49,497 nucleotides of DNA from Sulfurovum sp. (GTDB taxonomy: Bacteria > Campylobacterota > Campylobacteria > Campylobacterales > Sulfurovaceae), in assembly GCA_027081115.1 (NCBI GenBank), contig JALWLD010000056.1, forward strand, positions 1 through 49,497, given 5' to 3'. A program made the translations under genes and the position numbers. How positions within the stretch are numbered: the stretch's first letter is position 1; the number at the start of each line of letters is the position of its first letter. Of the stretch, positions 9,859 to 18,618 are shown piece by piece. The notes beneath the pieces were generated by a model that was given only the letters and a program-made list of their open reading frames with translations, was not told the DNA's origin and made no database searches.

Positions 9859-10660
9859 ATACGAAGCTGCTAAGAATGTATTCATCGATTCAATTGATAT
9901 CGATGACTACATTGAACTACATACATCAATAACGGCATATAAACAGCTTGAACATAGCATTGAAAAACCGTTAAAGATGATCCTTCTTTTTGGTAGACCA
10001 GGTACTGGTAAAAGTATCTTACTTAACCGTATAAAAGAGAAGTTGAAACATCAAAAAGAGATTCATTATTTTGATACTCCTGCAATTAATGAAAAAGAAT
10101 TTTTTCACAAGTTATTTAAAGTATTGACGAAACAAGATTTGCCTAAAAATACAGAGGTAAATTTTTCAGCTTTAGTTGATTTTTGTAAAAATTTAAGAGG
10201 TAAACGAGAGATTATTATCTTACTTGATGAAGCACAGATGTATGGTCCAGAAATGATGGAAAAAATTAGACTGCTTTCTGATACTCGTGCTGTAAAATTT
10301 GTTGTTTCCCTACATAAAACGGATGATGAAGATCTTATAGCAAAGGAACATTTTCAATCTAGAATATGGGAAGTGATTGAGCTTAAAAATGCTTCTAAAG
10401 AAGATCAGTCAACGTACATACATAAAAAACTTTTAAAAAAGAATCTTTTTGAAATCGCAAATAGTGTCAAAGAAAAAAATATGAAATTTATTCATGCCTT
10501 TACAAAAGGTAACTTTAGAGAGTGTAATAAATTAATGTTTACTATCTTTGAAATTTGTGAATACTATGATGAAAATGAACCCAATAAAGTTAATTATGAG
10601 AAGTTGTCCAAAAGAATCATAGAGATGGCAGCCATTAAATTAGGATATATAGATGTATGA
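9848..10660 (+). CDS. ctsP: AAA ATPase of the transformation system (CtsP / MshM / ExeA-like)
   Basis: 270 residues, cytoplasmic, with Walker A FGRPGTGKS at about residue 47 and Walker B IIILLDEAQ at about 121-129. This is the ExeA/MshM type of AAA ATPase found in T2SS and MSHA loci, lacking a periplasmic domain. It overlaps the secretin gene by 11 bases and the next gene by 8. In Campylobacter CtsP is a nucleotide-binding transformation protein encoded next to CtsX; the position here is the same. Confidence 0.7.
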   Translation: MKSRYEAAKNVFIDSIDIDDYIELHTSITAYKQLEHSIEKPLKMILLFGRPGTGKSILLNRIKEKLKHQKEIHYFDTPAINEKEFFHKLFKVLTKQDLPKNTEVNFSALVDFCKNLRGKREIIILLDEAQMYGPEMMEKIRLLSDTRAVKFVVSLHKTDDEDLIAKEHFQSRIWEVIELKNASKEDQSTYIHKKLLKKNLFEIANSVKEKNMKFIHAFTKGNFRECNKLMFTIFEICEYYDENEPNKVNYEKLSKRIIEMAAIKLGYIDV

Positions 10661-11363
10661 TATTGACTTTCTTGAATCTCAATGGAAAAAGTACAATAAG
10701 AAAAAGCGCAGACCCTATTATGTAGGGAGTTTACTTCTTCTTACTATAGTCGGTTTAGGTCTATTATTTGTGATGAATAAAGTATTGATTTTGAAAAAAT
10801 TAGAGAGTTTACAGACAAAAGAAGTATCTCTAAAGCATGAGAGTGTGTTTAAAGATTCCCCAATTGATACTTTGGCATTAAAAAAAGATAAGCTTGAGAG
10901 TGGTTTTAAAAAGATGCCTTCATCTTCAGTTGTTATTGATACCAATCCTATGGAACCTGAAGATGTGTTGATTGAAACAGAAGAGAAACCCAATACAACG
11001 GTAACAAGTAAACGAGAGAATAGTGATCGACGCGTAAGACCAAAAATGCATTTAGAGATTGTTGAGATGTCCGGAGAACAGGCTTATAAAGATGTTAAAA
11101 ACCGTTTTTCTATTGCACCGGATCCAGATGATTCACTTTTTTTAGCGAGAAATTATTATAAAGATAAAAAATACACTAAGGCAGCCTACTGGGCATTGCA
11201 GACTAATAAGCTTAATGGTGAGATTGAAGAGAGTTGGCTTATTTTTGCTCACGCCAAGGCTAAGACAGGTCATAAAAATGAAGCCATACGTGTCTTATCG
11301 GAATATGTGAATAGATCTAATTCTTTAGAAGCCAGAAAACTATTGCAAAAATTAAAAAGATAA
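10653..11363 (+). CDS. ctsX: membrane-anchored TPR-like transformation protein (CtsX position)
   Basis: 236 residues. A basic N-terminus (KKYNKKKRRPYY) precedes one membrane helix at about 22-41, then a disordered periplasmic linker, and TPR-like helices at about 160-236 (YYKDKKYTKAAYWALQTNK). It overlaps the upstream ATPase gene and lies before the GspE-type ATPase, the place of ctsX in Campylobacter. MshN-type proteins have the same plan. The name rests on order and topology. Confidence 0.55.
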   Translation: MYDIDFLESQWKKYNKKKRRPYYVGSLLLLTIVGLGLLFVMNKVLILKKLESLQTKEVSLKHESVFKDSPIDTLALKKDKLESGFKKMPSSSVVIDTNPMEPEDVLIETEEKPNTTVTSKRENSDRRVRPKMHLEIVEMSGEQAYKDVKNRFSIAPDPDDSLFLARNYYKDKKYTKAAYWALQTNKLNGEIEESWLIFAHAKAKTGHKNEAIRVLSEYVNRSNSLEARKLLQKLKR

Positions 11364-11381
11364 ATAACAGAGGAGTAAGAG

Positions 11382-13121
11382 ATGGTTAAATTGATTGAAA
11401 TGATGTTAGATGAAAACCTTTTAACAAAAGATGCAATCTCAGCTTTGGTTAAGAGTAGACCACCTAAAAAAGTCTCTTTTGCAAACCTGATTGCAGAAAA
11501 AATGATTGATCTTCACTCTGTAGAGTTTTTTCTAGCCAAAAAGATTCGCCAAGGTGTGATATCTCTGCGTCACCTTGAAAAAATAGAAGGGATAGATACC
11601 GGACCTATTATTGAAGAGGTAGCAAAAGCATTGAATGTTGAGTATGTAGATCTTGATGATATTGAGATTGATATGAAGCTTTTTTCTCAGGTACCATATA
11701 AACAGTTACTCAAATTTAATGTAATTCCTATAGAAGAGAATGATTTTAATGTTCTCATAGTATTTGATGATCCTCTAGATATGGAAGCACAAGATGCTAT
11801 TCAGAGACTTTTTCCTAAAAAACCAATTAAAATTGCTATCTCTAAACCACAACAGATACAGCAATATCTTCAACGTTTGGAGATTAATGAAAGTATCAAA
11901 GGATTGGTTTCAGATATACGTAGAGATCTCAATCAGGAAGACAGCTATGAAGAGAGTAATGATGAATCACCAGCTGTCTTAAAATTGATAGATATTGTAT
12001 TGAAATCAGCTATATTTATTGGTGCGAGTGATATTCACATTGAGGCTACGGAAAAAAGTTGTGTCATCAGAGAACGTGTAGATGGGATGTTGCGTCAAAG
12101 TTTTACCTTTGATAAAGATATTTTCAACCCCTTGGCATCACGAATGAAACTTTTATCGAATTTAGATATTGCGGAGAAGAGAAAACCACAAGATGGAAGG
12201 TTTTCCACTACAGTTTCGCAAAAAGAGTTTGACTTTAGGGTTTCCACACTTCCAACTATCTATGGGGAATCGATTGTTCTTAGGATTCTGGATAAAACAA
12301 AAGCGATGATCAAACTTGAAGATGCAGGTATGAGTAAATTCTGTTATGACAGGTTCTCTGAAGCAATTAAAGTTCCATATGGAATAGTATTGGTTACAGG
12401 ACCAACAGGATCTGGTAAGACAACGACACTTTATGGTGCATTGAATGCCATTAAAGATGTAAAAGATAAGATCATTACTGTCGAAGATCCAGTGGAGTAT
12501 CAGATGTCTGGTCTTCAACAGGTACAGGTACGGGCACATGTTGGTTTAAGTTTTGCGGCAGCATTGAAATCTATTTTAAGACAAGATCCAGATAAGATCA
12601 TGATCGGGGAAATTCGAGATCAGGAGACTTTACGTATTGCGATACAGGCAGCATTAACTGGACACTTGGTTCTTTCTACTCTGCATACCAATGATGCTAT
12701 TTCTGCTGTTACAAGAATTTTGGATATGGGAATTGAAGAGTATTTGGTTTCTGGAGCACTGGTTGCAATCCAGGCACAACGATTGGTACGTAAAATTTGT
12801 ACAAACTGTAAAAAAGAGACAATCCTTCCTGAGACACTATTAAAAGATGTAAAGCAGTATTTACCTGAAAATCCGACATTTTATGTGGGTGCAGGGTGTA
12901 AAGAGTGTGGACATAGCGGTTATTCAGGAAGAGAGATGATCTCTGAAGTATTAAGTATCTCTGAGACATTATCTCGGATGATCGCACGTAGTGCTTCAAA
13001 AGAAGAGATGACAAAACAAGCGATGGAAGAGGGTTTCATTAATATGTTTGAAGATGGTGTGAGTAAAGCAATGGCAGGGAAAACAACAATTGAAGAAATT
13101 TACAGGGTGGCAAGACTATAA
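11382..13121 (+). CDS. ctsE: GspE/PilB-type assembly ATPase
   Basis: 579 residues. The N-terminal T2SSE_N domain (about 20-160) is followed by the secretion ATPase core with Walker A GPTGSGKTTT at about 340. Asp-box and His-box sequences follow (GEIRDQETLRIAIQAALTGH). The tetracysteine zinc site is CTNC at about 472 and CKEC at about 505. It powers pseudopilus assembly at the inner membrane. GAGGAG lies 8 bases before the ATG. Its stop codon overlaps the ATG of the GspF-type gene. Confidence 0.88.
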   Translation: MVKLIEMMLDENLLTKDAISALVKSRPPKKVSFANLIAEKMIDLHSVEFFLAKKIRQGVISLRHLEKIEGIDTGPIIEEVAKALNVEYVDLDDIEIDMKLFSQVPYKQLLKFNVIPIEENDFNVLIVFDDPLDMEAQDAIQRLFPKKPIKIAISKPQQIQQYLQRLEINESIKGLVSDIRRDLNQEDSYEESNDESPAVLKLIDIVLKSAIFIGASDIHIEATEKSCVIRERVDGMLRQSFTFDKDIFNPLASRMKLLSNLDIAEKRKPQDGRFSTTVSQKEFDFRVSTLPTIYGESIVLRILDKTKAMIKLEDAGMSKFCYDRFSEAIKVPYGIVLVTGPTGSGKTTTLYGALNAIKDVKDKIITVEDPVEYQMSGLQQVQVRAHVGLSFAAALKSILRQDPDKIMIGEIRDQETLRIAIQAALTGHLVLSTLHTNDAISAVTRILDMGIEEYLVSGALVAIQAQRLVRKICTNCKKETILPETLLKDVKQYLPENPTFYVGAGCKECGHSGYSGREMISEVLSISETLSRMIARSASKEEMTKQAMEEGFINMFEDGVSKAMAGKTTIEEIYRVARL

Positions 13122-14374
13122 TGAAATATTTTAATGTAACAGTAATGGAACGGGGTAAAAAGCGTGAAGAGTTGATTAAGGCTGATTCTAAAATGGCTGC
13201 CATAAAACAGGCAAAGTTCAAGTTGCCAACAGCGGTAATGGTCATTAAGGCAACGGAGACATCGGCACCCTTGGGAGAGAGTCTTGAAGAGCTGTTTTCC
13301 GGTTTAAAGAAGACTTTTAAATCAAAAATACCAATCAATGATAAAATTTCAACGATAAGACAGATTGCTGTTATGACCGATGCGGGTATTGCTATTAATG
13401 ATACATTGGAAGATGTAGCAGACAATACACACAATCAAAAGCTTAAAGAGATCTTCACAAAAATGAATGCTGATATTAATGCGGGTAATAGTATGTCAGA
13501 TGCTATGGAGCCTTATTCTGAAGAGTTTGGTCATGTAGCGTTAGCAATGACAAACCTGGGTGAACGGACAGGAAATATTTCGGAATCATACCATAAACTG
13601 GCAGATATTTTGGAAAATATTAGGGATAATACGGCTAAGTTTAAAAAAGCAATTCGTACACCAATGATTACTATGGCAGCTATGGGAATTGCTTTTACTA
13701 TTTTAATTATGGTGGTTGTGCCAAAATTTAAAGACATTTTTGCAAAATTTAAAACTGAACTCCCTCTTCCTACGCAAATCCTTTTGAAATTGGAATGGGC
13801 ATTGAGCAACTATGGAATCTTTATTTTAGCAGGCTTAATTGGTATAGTGGTAGCCATAAAATACTTCTATCAAAACAATAGGGATTTTAAATTACAAATG
13901 GACAGGATGATGATACATCCTAAATTTTATTTGATCAATAAAGCGATTTTCCTCTCTACCATGCATAAGTATAATTTGGTATTTGGTGAATTGGTCCGTT
14001 CAGGTATTCCTGTCTCTGAAGCATTGGATACAGCCGTAGGTATGGTAGATAACCTTGCTATTAAAGAACAACTTTTGTCAGTGAATGCAAATATTGGTAG
14101 AGGTATGAACCTTGCAGATGCATTTGAAATAACAGGCTTGTATGAGAATATGCTTTTACAAATGATCAAAGCCGGTGAGGCGGGTGGTCAGTTGGATGCT
14201 ATGCTTGAGAAGGTTACACAATATTATGATATGCAGTTTCAAGATCTTATTGATAATCTTTCTGCCTATATTGAACCAGTACTTTTATTTTTTATTGCAG
14301 GTTTGGTACTTTTGATGGCACTTGGTATCTTTATGCCTATGTGGGATCTTGGACGGGCAGTTAAGAACGGATAA
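13121..14374 (+). CDS. ctsF: GspF/PilC-type inner-membrane platform protein
   Basis: 417 residues with the two-domain T2SSF repeat: helical cytoplasmic domains at about 70-180 and 275-380 (each with a GERTG or AGEAGG signature). Membrane helices lie at about 181-203, 233-249 and 388-408. It is the platform on which the ATPase works. It is the last gene of the cts operon and is followed by a hairpin terminator. Confidence 0.85.
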   Translation: MKYFNVTVMERGKKREELIKADSKMAAIKQAKFKLPTAVMVIKATETSAPLGESLEELFSGLKKTFKSKIPINDKISTIRQIAVMTDAGIAINDTLEDVADNTHNQKLKEIFTKMNADINAGNSMSDAMEPYSEEFGHVALAMTNLGERTGNISESYHKLADILENIRDNTAKFKKAIRTPMITMAAMGIAFTILIMVVVPKFKDIFAKFKTELPLPTQILLKLEWALSNYGIFILAGLIGIVVAIKYFYQNNRDFKLQMDRMMIHPKFYLINKAIFLSTMHKYNLVFGELVRSGIPVSEALDTAVGMVDNLAIKEQLLSVNANIGRGMNLADAFEITGLYENMLLQMIKAGEAGGQLDAMLEKVTQYYDMQFQDLIDNLSAYIEPVLLFFIAGLVLLMALGIFMPMWDLGRAVKNG

Positions 14375-14384
14375 AACTTCTATG

Positions 14385-14408
14385 TGACACAGAATCAACT
14401 CTGTGTCA
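14385..14408. terminator. bidirectional hairpin between ctsF and kdsB
   Basis: Perfect 9-bp arms (TGACACAGA / TCTGTGTCA) with a 6-base loop, between two convergent genes. The U-tract is short in both directions (CCTTTTA on plus, GTTTTA on minus). Confidence 0.6.
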
Positions 14409-14415
14409 TAACCTT

Positions 14416-15135
14416 TTAAAGTCGATGATGTCTAATTGCTTTTTCTAAATCTTCGGGTGTATCAATACCAAAACTTTCTGTTTCTACTTCTGTCATCGCT
14501 ATTTTATACCCATGGTAGAGTGTTCTAAGCTGTTCTAATTTCTCAATACTTTCCAAGGGTGCAGGAGTAAGTGTACAAAATGTTGTTAATGAACTCATTG
14601 TAAATCCATAAATACCTAAATGTCCTTTATAGGCATCAAAATGATGGTCTCTAGGGTAAGGAATTTTGGCTCTTGAAAAGTAAAGTGCTATATCTGTTTC
14701 ATCTGTAACTACCTTTACAATATTTGGATCATCTGCTTCAGGGTTAGTAATAGTCTTGTAACAAGAATTCATCATAACTCTTTGATTGTCTTTGTTCTTT
14801 TTAGTTAAGTTATAAATGGCTTGTACTACCTCTGTTTCAATAAAAGGTTCATCTCCTTGGACATTGATGATGATCTCATTATGAGAGAGTTTCAGTTTCT
14901 GTGCGGCTTCATAGATACGGTCTGTACCACTTTGGTGTGCTGTTGAAGTCATCACTGCCTGAATGTTATGCTGCTTTGCAAGATCGATGACTTCTTGTGA
15001 ATCTGTGGCAATGACAACGGTATCGATATTGGCAACGGTCATGGCTGTACGTATGACCATAGGGATACCTCCTATGTCTGCAAGAACTTTATTGGGGAAA
15101 CGACTCGAACCGATACGTGCGGGGATGATGATCAT
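14416..15135 (-). CDS. kdsB: 3-deoxy-manno-octulosonate cytidylyltransferase
   Basis: 239-residue CMP-Kdo synthetase, which activates Kdo for lipopolysaccharide inner core synthesis. The N-terminus MIIIPARIGSSRFPNK is the nucleotide-binding signature, and NVQGDEPFIE and the SRAKIPYPRD region are typical of the family. Length is as usual (about 245). It is divergent from hemH across a 79-base spacer that holds a palindrome. Confidence 0.93.
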   Translation of the reverse strand: MIIIPARIGSSRFPNKVLADIGGIPMVIRTAMTVANIDTVVIATDSQEVIDLAKQHNIQAVMTSTAHQSGTDRIYEAAQKLKLSHNEIIINVQGDEPFIETEVVQAIYNLTKKNKDNQRVMMNSCYKTITNPEADDPNIVKVVTDETDIALYFSRAKIPYPRDHHFDAYKGHLGIYGFTMSSLTTFCTLTPAPLESIEKLEQLRTLYHGYKIAMTEVETESFGIDTPEDLEKAIRHHRL

Positions 15136-15156
15136 AAGAAACCTTTTCTAGTTAGT

Positions 15157-15191
15157 GGTGTAATTTTACACCTAATGTGCTAAAATAGCAA
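15157..15191 (-). promoter_or_regulatory. kdsB promoter overlapped by a 16-bp palindrome
   Basis: On the minus strand TTGCTA (15191-15186) and TAAAAT (15168-15163) are separated by 17 bases, a good sigma70-type promoter for kdsB. A perfect palindrome GGTGTAA-TT-TTACACC (15157-15172) covers the -10. On the plus strand an extended -10, TGCTAAAAT (15178-15186), could serve hemH, so the palindrome may act on both. Confidence 0.4.
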
Positions 15192-15214
15192 GCTATTAAA
15201 AGGGATAATACACA

Positions 15215-16165
15215 ATGGGTATGCAAAAACAGGCACTTTTATTACTAAATATGGGTGGGCCAAACACTATTGAAGAGGTAGAACTGTTTCTTAGAAATAT
15301 GTTTGCCGATAAGAATATTTTGACTATGAATCCATATATGCGTCAATTTGTTGCCAATATTATTATCTCCAAACGACTGGAAGATGTGAAAGAGAACTAT
15401 CGTTTGCTTGGTGGTAAATCACCTCTACCTGATTTAACAGATGATCTGATAGATCATTTAAAAACAAAACTTGACATGCCAATCTTTGCTGCAATGCGTT
15501 ATGTTCCCCCGTTTGCCGATAGGGCTTTGTATCAATGTCAAAACGAGGGTATTGAGGAGTTAATTCTTTTCCCTATGTATCCTCAATACTCGACAACTAC
15601 TACACTTTCTTCTGTAGAAGATATAGAACAGCGGTGTGAAAAGATGGGGTATCATCCTAAGATTACAGTGATAGATCCCTATTATGATGATTATGACTAT
15701 ATAGAAGCATGTTGTGAAAAGATCTTGTATGCTGTGGAAGGCAAAGAGACCAAAGAGTATGATCTTCTTCTGTCAGCACATGGTTTACCATTAAGTATTA
15801 TTAAGGATGGAGATCCTTATCAAAATCAGGTAGAAGGGAATGCTTCGGCTATTAGAACCTATTTGGCTATGAAAGGGATAGAGTTTCATGATATTAAGTT
15901 GGTATATCAGTCCAAAGTAGGTTCATCTGCATGGTTAGAACCCAATCTTATAGATGTACTGCGTAACCCTACGCATAGAAAAGTACTTATCTATCCTTTG
16001 GCGTTTACTTTAGATAATTCAGAGACAGTTTTTGAACTTGATATTGAGCATAGAGAGATCGCTGAAAAATTAAAATACAAAGATTACTTGGTATCTAAGT
16101 GTATGAATACAAGTGAAAAATTTGTACAGCTTATTGTAGACAGAGTGTATGCTGCCACAGTATAG
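15215..16165 (+). CDS. hemH: ferrochelatase
   Basis: 316 residues, inserting iron into protoporphyrin IX in the last step of protohaem synthesis. The signatures LLLNMGGP, FAMRYV-like AAMRYVPP, LLSAHGLP (catalytic His) and YQSKVGSSAWLEP are present. ATG 15215 is used; ATG 15221 also fits the ribosome-binding site. The haem is needed for HydC among others, though no direct link is implied. The 3' end overlaps the VanZ-like gene by 17 bases. Confidence 0.93.
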   Translation: MGMQKQALLLLNMGGPNTIEEVELFLRNMFADKNILTMNPYMRQFVANIIISKRLEDVKENYRLLGGKSPLPDLTDDLIDHLKTKLDMPIFAAMRYVPPFADRALYQCQNEGIEELILFPMYPQYSTTTTLSSVEDIEQRCEKMGYHPKITVIDPYYDDYDYIEACCEKILYAVEGKETKEYDLLLSAHGLPLSIIKDGDPYQNQVEGNASAIRTYLAMKGIEFHDIKLVYQSKVGSSAWLEPNLIDVLRNPTHRKVLIYPLAFTLDNSETVFELDIEHREIAEKLKYKDYLVSKCMNTSEKFVQLIVDRVYAATV

Positions 16166-16511
16166 CTATAAAATGCGTATCCTGTTTTGGGTCGCATTGA
16201 TAAGTTCATATATCTTGGCAATAATGCCTCAAGAGATGGCACCGACTTTTCAAAGTCTTTCGGATAAATCACTACATTTTATTGCCTTTGCAGTATTAAC
16301 ACTACTACTCAATCTCTCTTATCGAATGCCATGGTGGCAAAGTGTTGTCTTTCTTCTTTTTTATGCTCTTTATATAGAATTCTCTCAGATGTTTACACCC
16401 AATCGTTGTACCGAATGGTTAGATGTTGTTGCTGATGGTATCGGTATAGTATTGGGACTTGTTTTATATGCAGGCTATAAAAAGTTAGAGGTAATTTGTG
16501 AAAACAATTGA
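16149..16511 (+). CDS. VanZ-like family membrane protein
   Basis: 120 residues with four hydrophobic stretches. The VanZ-like family pattern is present: SDKSLHFIAFAVLTLLL, then EFSQMFTPNRCTEWLDVVAD with the conserved Glu and Asp residues. The biochemical role of these small VanZ proteins is unknown. The gene overlaps hemH by 17 bases and the YigZ gene by 14, so the three are one transcript. Confidence 0.75.
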   Translation: MLPQYSYKMRILFWVALISSYILAIMPQEMAPTFQSLSDKSLHFIAFAVLTLLLNLSYRMPWWQSVVFLLFYALYIEFSQMFTPNRCTEWLDVVADGIGIVLGLVLYAGYKKLEVICENN

Positions 16512-17070
16512 AGCGTGTTTTGAATCTTTGACAGAAGTGAACCGCTCAAAGTTCATCACACATTTAGTGCCTATCTCTCAATACGAAGGTTTACAGGCAA
16601 AACTCAAAGCGGAACATCCTAAAGCCAATCATGTAGTGTATGCTTTACGATACCTCAATGAATATGAACAGATTGTTGAGAACTCTTCAGATGATGGAGA
16701 ACCCAAAGGCTGTGCAGGTACGCCAGCGTTAAATGTATTGCGTGGAGAGAAATTGATCAATTGTGCAGTATTGATAGTACGTTATTTTGGTGGAATTAAA
16801 CTGGGAACCGGTGGTATGGCAAGAGCGTATGCTTTGGCCGTGAAGGATGTATTGGATATAAGCGGGTTACTGCCTTATGAAAAAGAGATAGAGTATCAAT
16901 TTGTAACGACTTATTCTGAAATAGATAAGACCTTACATATATTAAAACAATATGGAATTACACAATATAACCGTGATTTTGGCATAGGGGATGTAAGCTG
17001 GATAATAAAGGGAAGTCAAGAACGCATTGAAGAATGTAAAGTCTATCTACATACAATTTCAAATTATTAG
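16498..17070 (+). CDS. yigZ: YigZ/IMPACT-family protein
   Basis: 190 residues. The N-terminal UPF0029/Impact domain shows FITHLVPIS, DDGEPKGCAGTPALNVL and VRYFGGIKLGTGGMARAY, which are diagnostic. The C-terminal DUF1949 domain follows. GTG is the start codon at 16498, inside the 3' end of the VanZ-like gene. The function of the family is unclear; eukaryotic IMPACT regulates Gcn2. Confidence 0.88.
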   Translation: MKTIEACFESLTEVNRSKFITHLVPISQYEGLQAKLKAEHPKANHVVYALRYLNEYEQIVENSSDDGEPKGCAGTPALNVLRGEKLINCAVLIVRYFGGIKLGTGGMARAYALAVKDVLDISGLLPYEKEIEYQFVTTYSEIDKTLHILKQYGITQYNRDFGIGDVSWIIKGSQERIEECKVYLHTISNY

Positions 17071-17126
17071 CTATAGATTTGTTTTTTTTATGTTAGAATA
17101 AATTTTAATATGACATTGGAGATATT

Positions 17127-17720
17127 TTGAAAATAGCAGAAAAAAAAGCACTGAAACGTGAATCTATTATCCAAACTGCATTACAACTTTTTTCTACCAA
17201 TGGCTTTCATAAAACCACTATACCTGATATTGCAAAAAAACTAAAAATGTCTGTAGGGAATCTCTATAATTACTTTTCTTCAAAAGATATTTTGGCCCAG
17301 GAGATTATAAAGTATACTTCTGAAGCCCTGGGAGAGAAAATTCGTGTGGTTAATATGACAGAGGCTACCGCAGAAGAAAAAATACATCAGATAGTAACGA
17401 TCTATTTTACTATGGCTAAAGAGAAGCCGGAGATGATAGAGTATTTTTTACGTGTCTACCTTTCCAATCGGGAAGTCTTTACGGATGGTTGTGAAGGAAT
17501 GGTATGTGTCTCTGGATTTATTACCGAAATTATGATCTTTTTTGATGATACTGTAAATTCCGGTGAATTGCGTAACCAGGATTTTTTTTCTGCTTTTGGG
17601 CTCTTTATGGGCTACTTGGGGGGGATGGTATTTCTAAAAGGAGAAGGCGTTCTTCCTAAAGAGATAGAGCAGTATATAGATGATATTTCGCTCAATATAT
17701 ATCATGCATTGAAGGCATAA
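17127..17720 (+). CDS. TetR-family regulator leading a hydrogenase operon
   Basis: 197 residues. The N-terminal helix-turn-helix (about 10-56: ALQLFSTNGFHKTTIPDIAKK, then SVGNLYNYFSSKDIL, read with one residue between) is standard TetR; the ligand-binding C-terminus is unique. The start is TTG at 17127, with TGGAGA 6-10 bases upstream. TAGAAT at 17094-17099 may be the -10. The next gene, a hydrogenase small subunit, begins 1 base after its stop, so regulator and hydrogenase are one unit. It is a candidate for binding the hydrogenase promoters described here, which is inference. Confidence 0.85.
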   Translation: MKIAEKKALKRESIIQTALQLFSTNGFHKTTIPDIAKKLKMSVGNLYNYFSSKDILAQEIIKYTSEALGEKIRVVNMTEATAEEKIHQIVTIYFTMAKEKPEMIEYFLRVYLSNREVFTDGCEGMVCVSGFITEIMIFFDDTVNSGELRNQDFFSAFGLFMGYLGGMVFLKGEGVLPKEIEQYIDDISLNIYHALKA

Positions 17721-17721
17721 G

Positions 17722-18618
17722 ATGTCAGGTAAGACCAGACCTAAGCTGCTTTGGCTACAGTCTATTACCTGTAACGGTAACACACACTCTTTTTTAAACC
17801 ACCCGGATCTTTTTTCCATACTTTCCCATTTTGAACTGCTCCATCACCCTGTATTGGAGAGCGCCTATAATCTGGAAGATATATTGCAGAAAAAAATGAC
17901 ATGTGATATTTTGATCTTGGAAGGTTCTTTTCAGGAAGAAGGTTTTTTTAAGGCGGGTATAGAAGTTTCTTCTCTTATCAAGCACTATGCGAGTGGAGCA
18001 AAATATATTATTACTGCAGGTACATGTGCGACTTTTGGTGGTATCTTTAAACAAAAAGATCCCAATATGATCTCAGGTTTTTGTTTTGATTTAGAAGAGA
18101 AAACCATACGTTATGATATCTATGCTTCCAAACTTATCTCTCTACCGGGTTGTCCTATACATCCCAAATGGCTCTCTTATGTACTTCTTATGGTTGCTAA
18201 CAAAAAACATATTGAGATAGACAATCTACATAGACCTGTAGAACTATATGGCTATACGGTACATACTGGATGCACACGCAATGAATATTTTGAGTGGAAA
18301 ATTGATGTTAAGGGTTTTGGTTTAAAAGAGGGGTGTCTCTTTTATGAACAGGGGTGCCAGGGACCATATACCCGGGGTAGTTGTAATAAAATACTTTGGA
18401 ATGATACCTCTTCTAAAACACGTGTGGGTACACCATGTTTTGGATGTACCGAGCCTAACTACCCACAAGTATCACTCTTTAGTACGAAGACAAATATGGG
18501 TATTCCTGCCAAAATGCCTCTGGGGATACCAAGACGTGCTTACCTTACTTTGACGGGTGTAGTAAAAAGTTTTAAGATAAAACGTTTCACAGAGCGTTTA
18601 CTGGATTATGATAAATGA
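17722..18618 (+). CDS. cytoplasmic [NiFe]-hydrogenase small subunit (group 2 / HupS-HupU type)
   Basis: 298 residues with no Tat signal, so cytoplasmic. The iron-sulfur ligands can be followed: C17 of CNGNTHSF, TAGTCATFGG, LPGCPIHP, the His/Cys pair VHTGC, GCLFYEQGCQGP, and the medial-cluster cysteines of GSCNK and PCFGCTEP. The second proximal cysteine (position 20) is Asn, reading CNGN in place of CxGC. From memory an Asn here is also seen in cyanobacterial HupS, fitting group 2. It overlaps the large-subunit gene by 4 bases. It could be an uptake enzyme or a hydrogen sensor. Confidence 0.82.
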   Translation: MSGKTRPKLLWLQSITCNGNTHSFLNHPDLFSILSHFELLHHPVLESAYNLEDILQKKMTCDILILEGSFQEEGFFKAGIEVSSLIKHYASGAKYIITAGTCATFGGIFKQKDPNMISGFCFDLEEKTIRYDIYASKLISLPGCPIHPKWLSYVLLMVANKKHIEIDNLHRPVELYGYTVHTGCTRNEYFEWKIDVKGFGLKEGCLFYEQGCQGPYTRGSCNKILWNDTSSKTRVGTPCFGCTEPNYPQVSLFSTKTNMGIPAKMPLGIPRRAYLTLTGVVKSFKIKRFTERLLDYDK

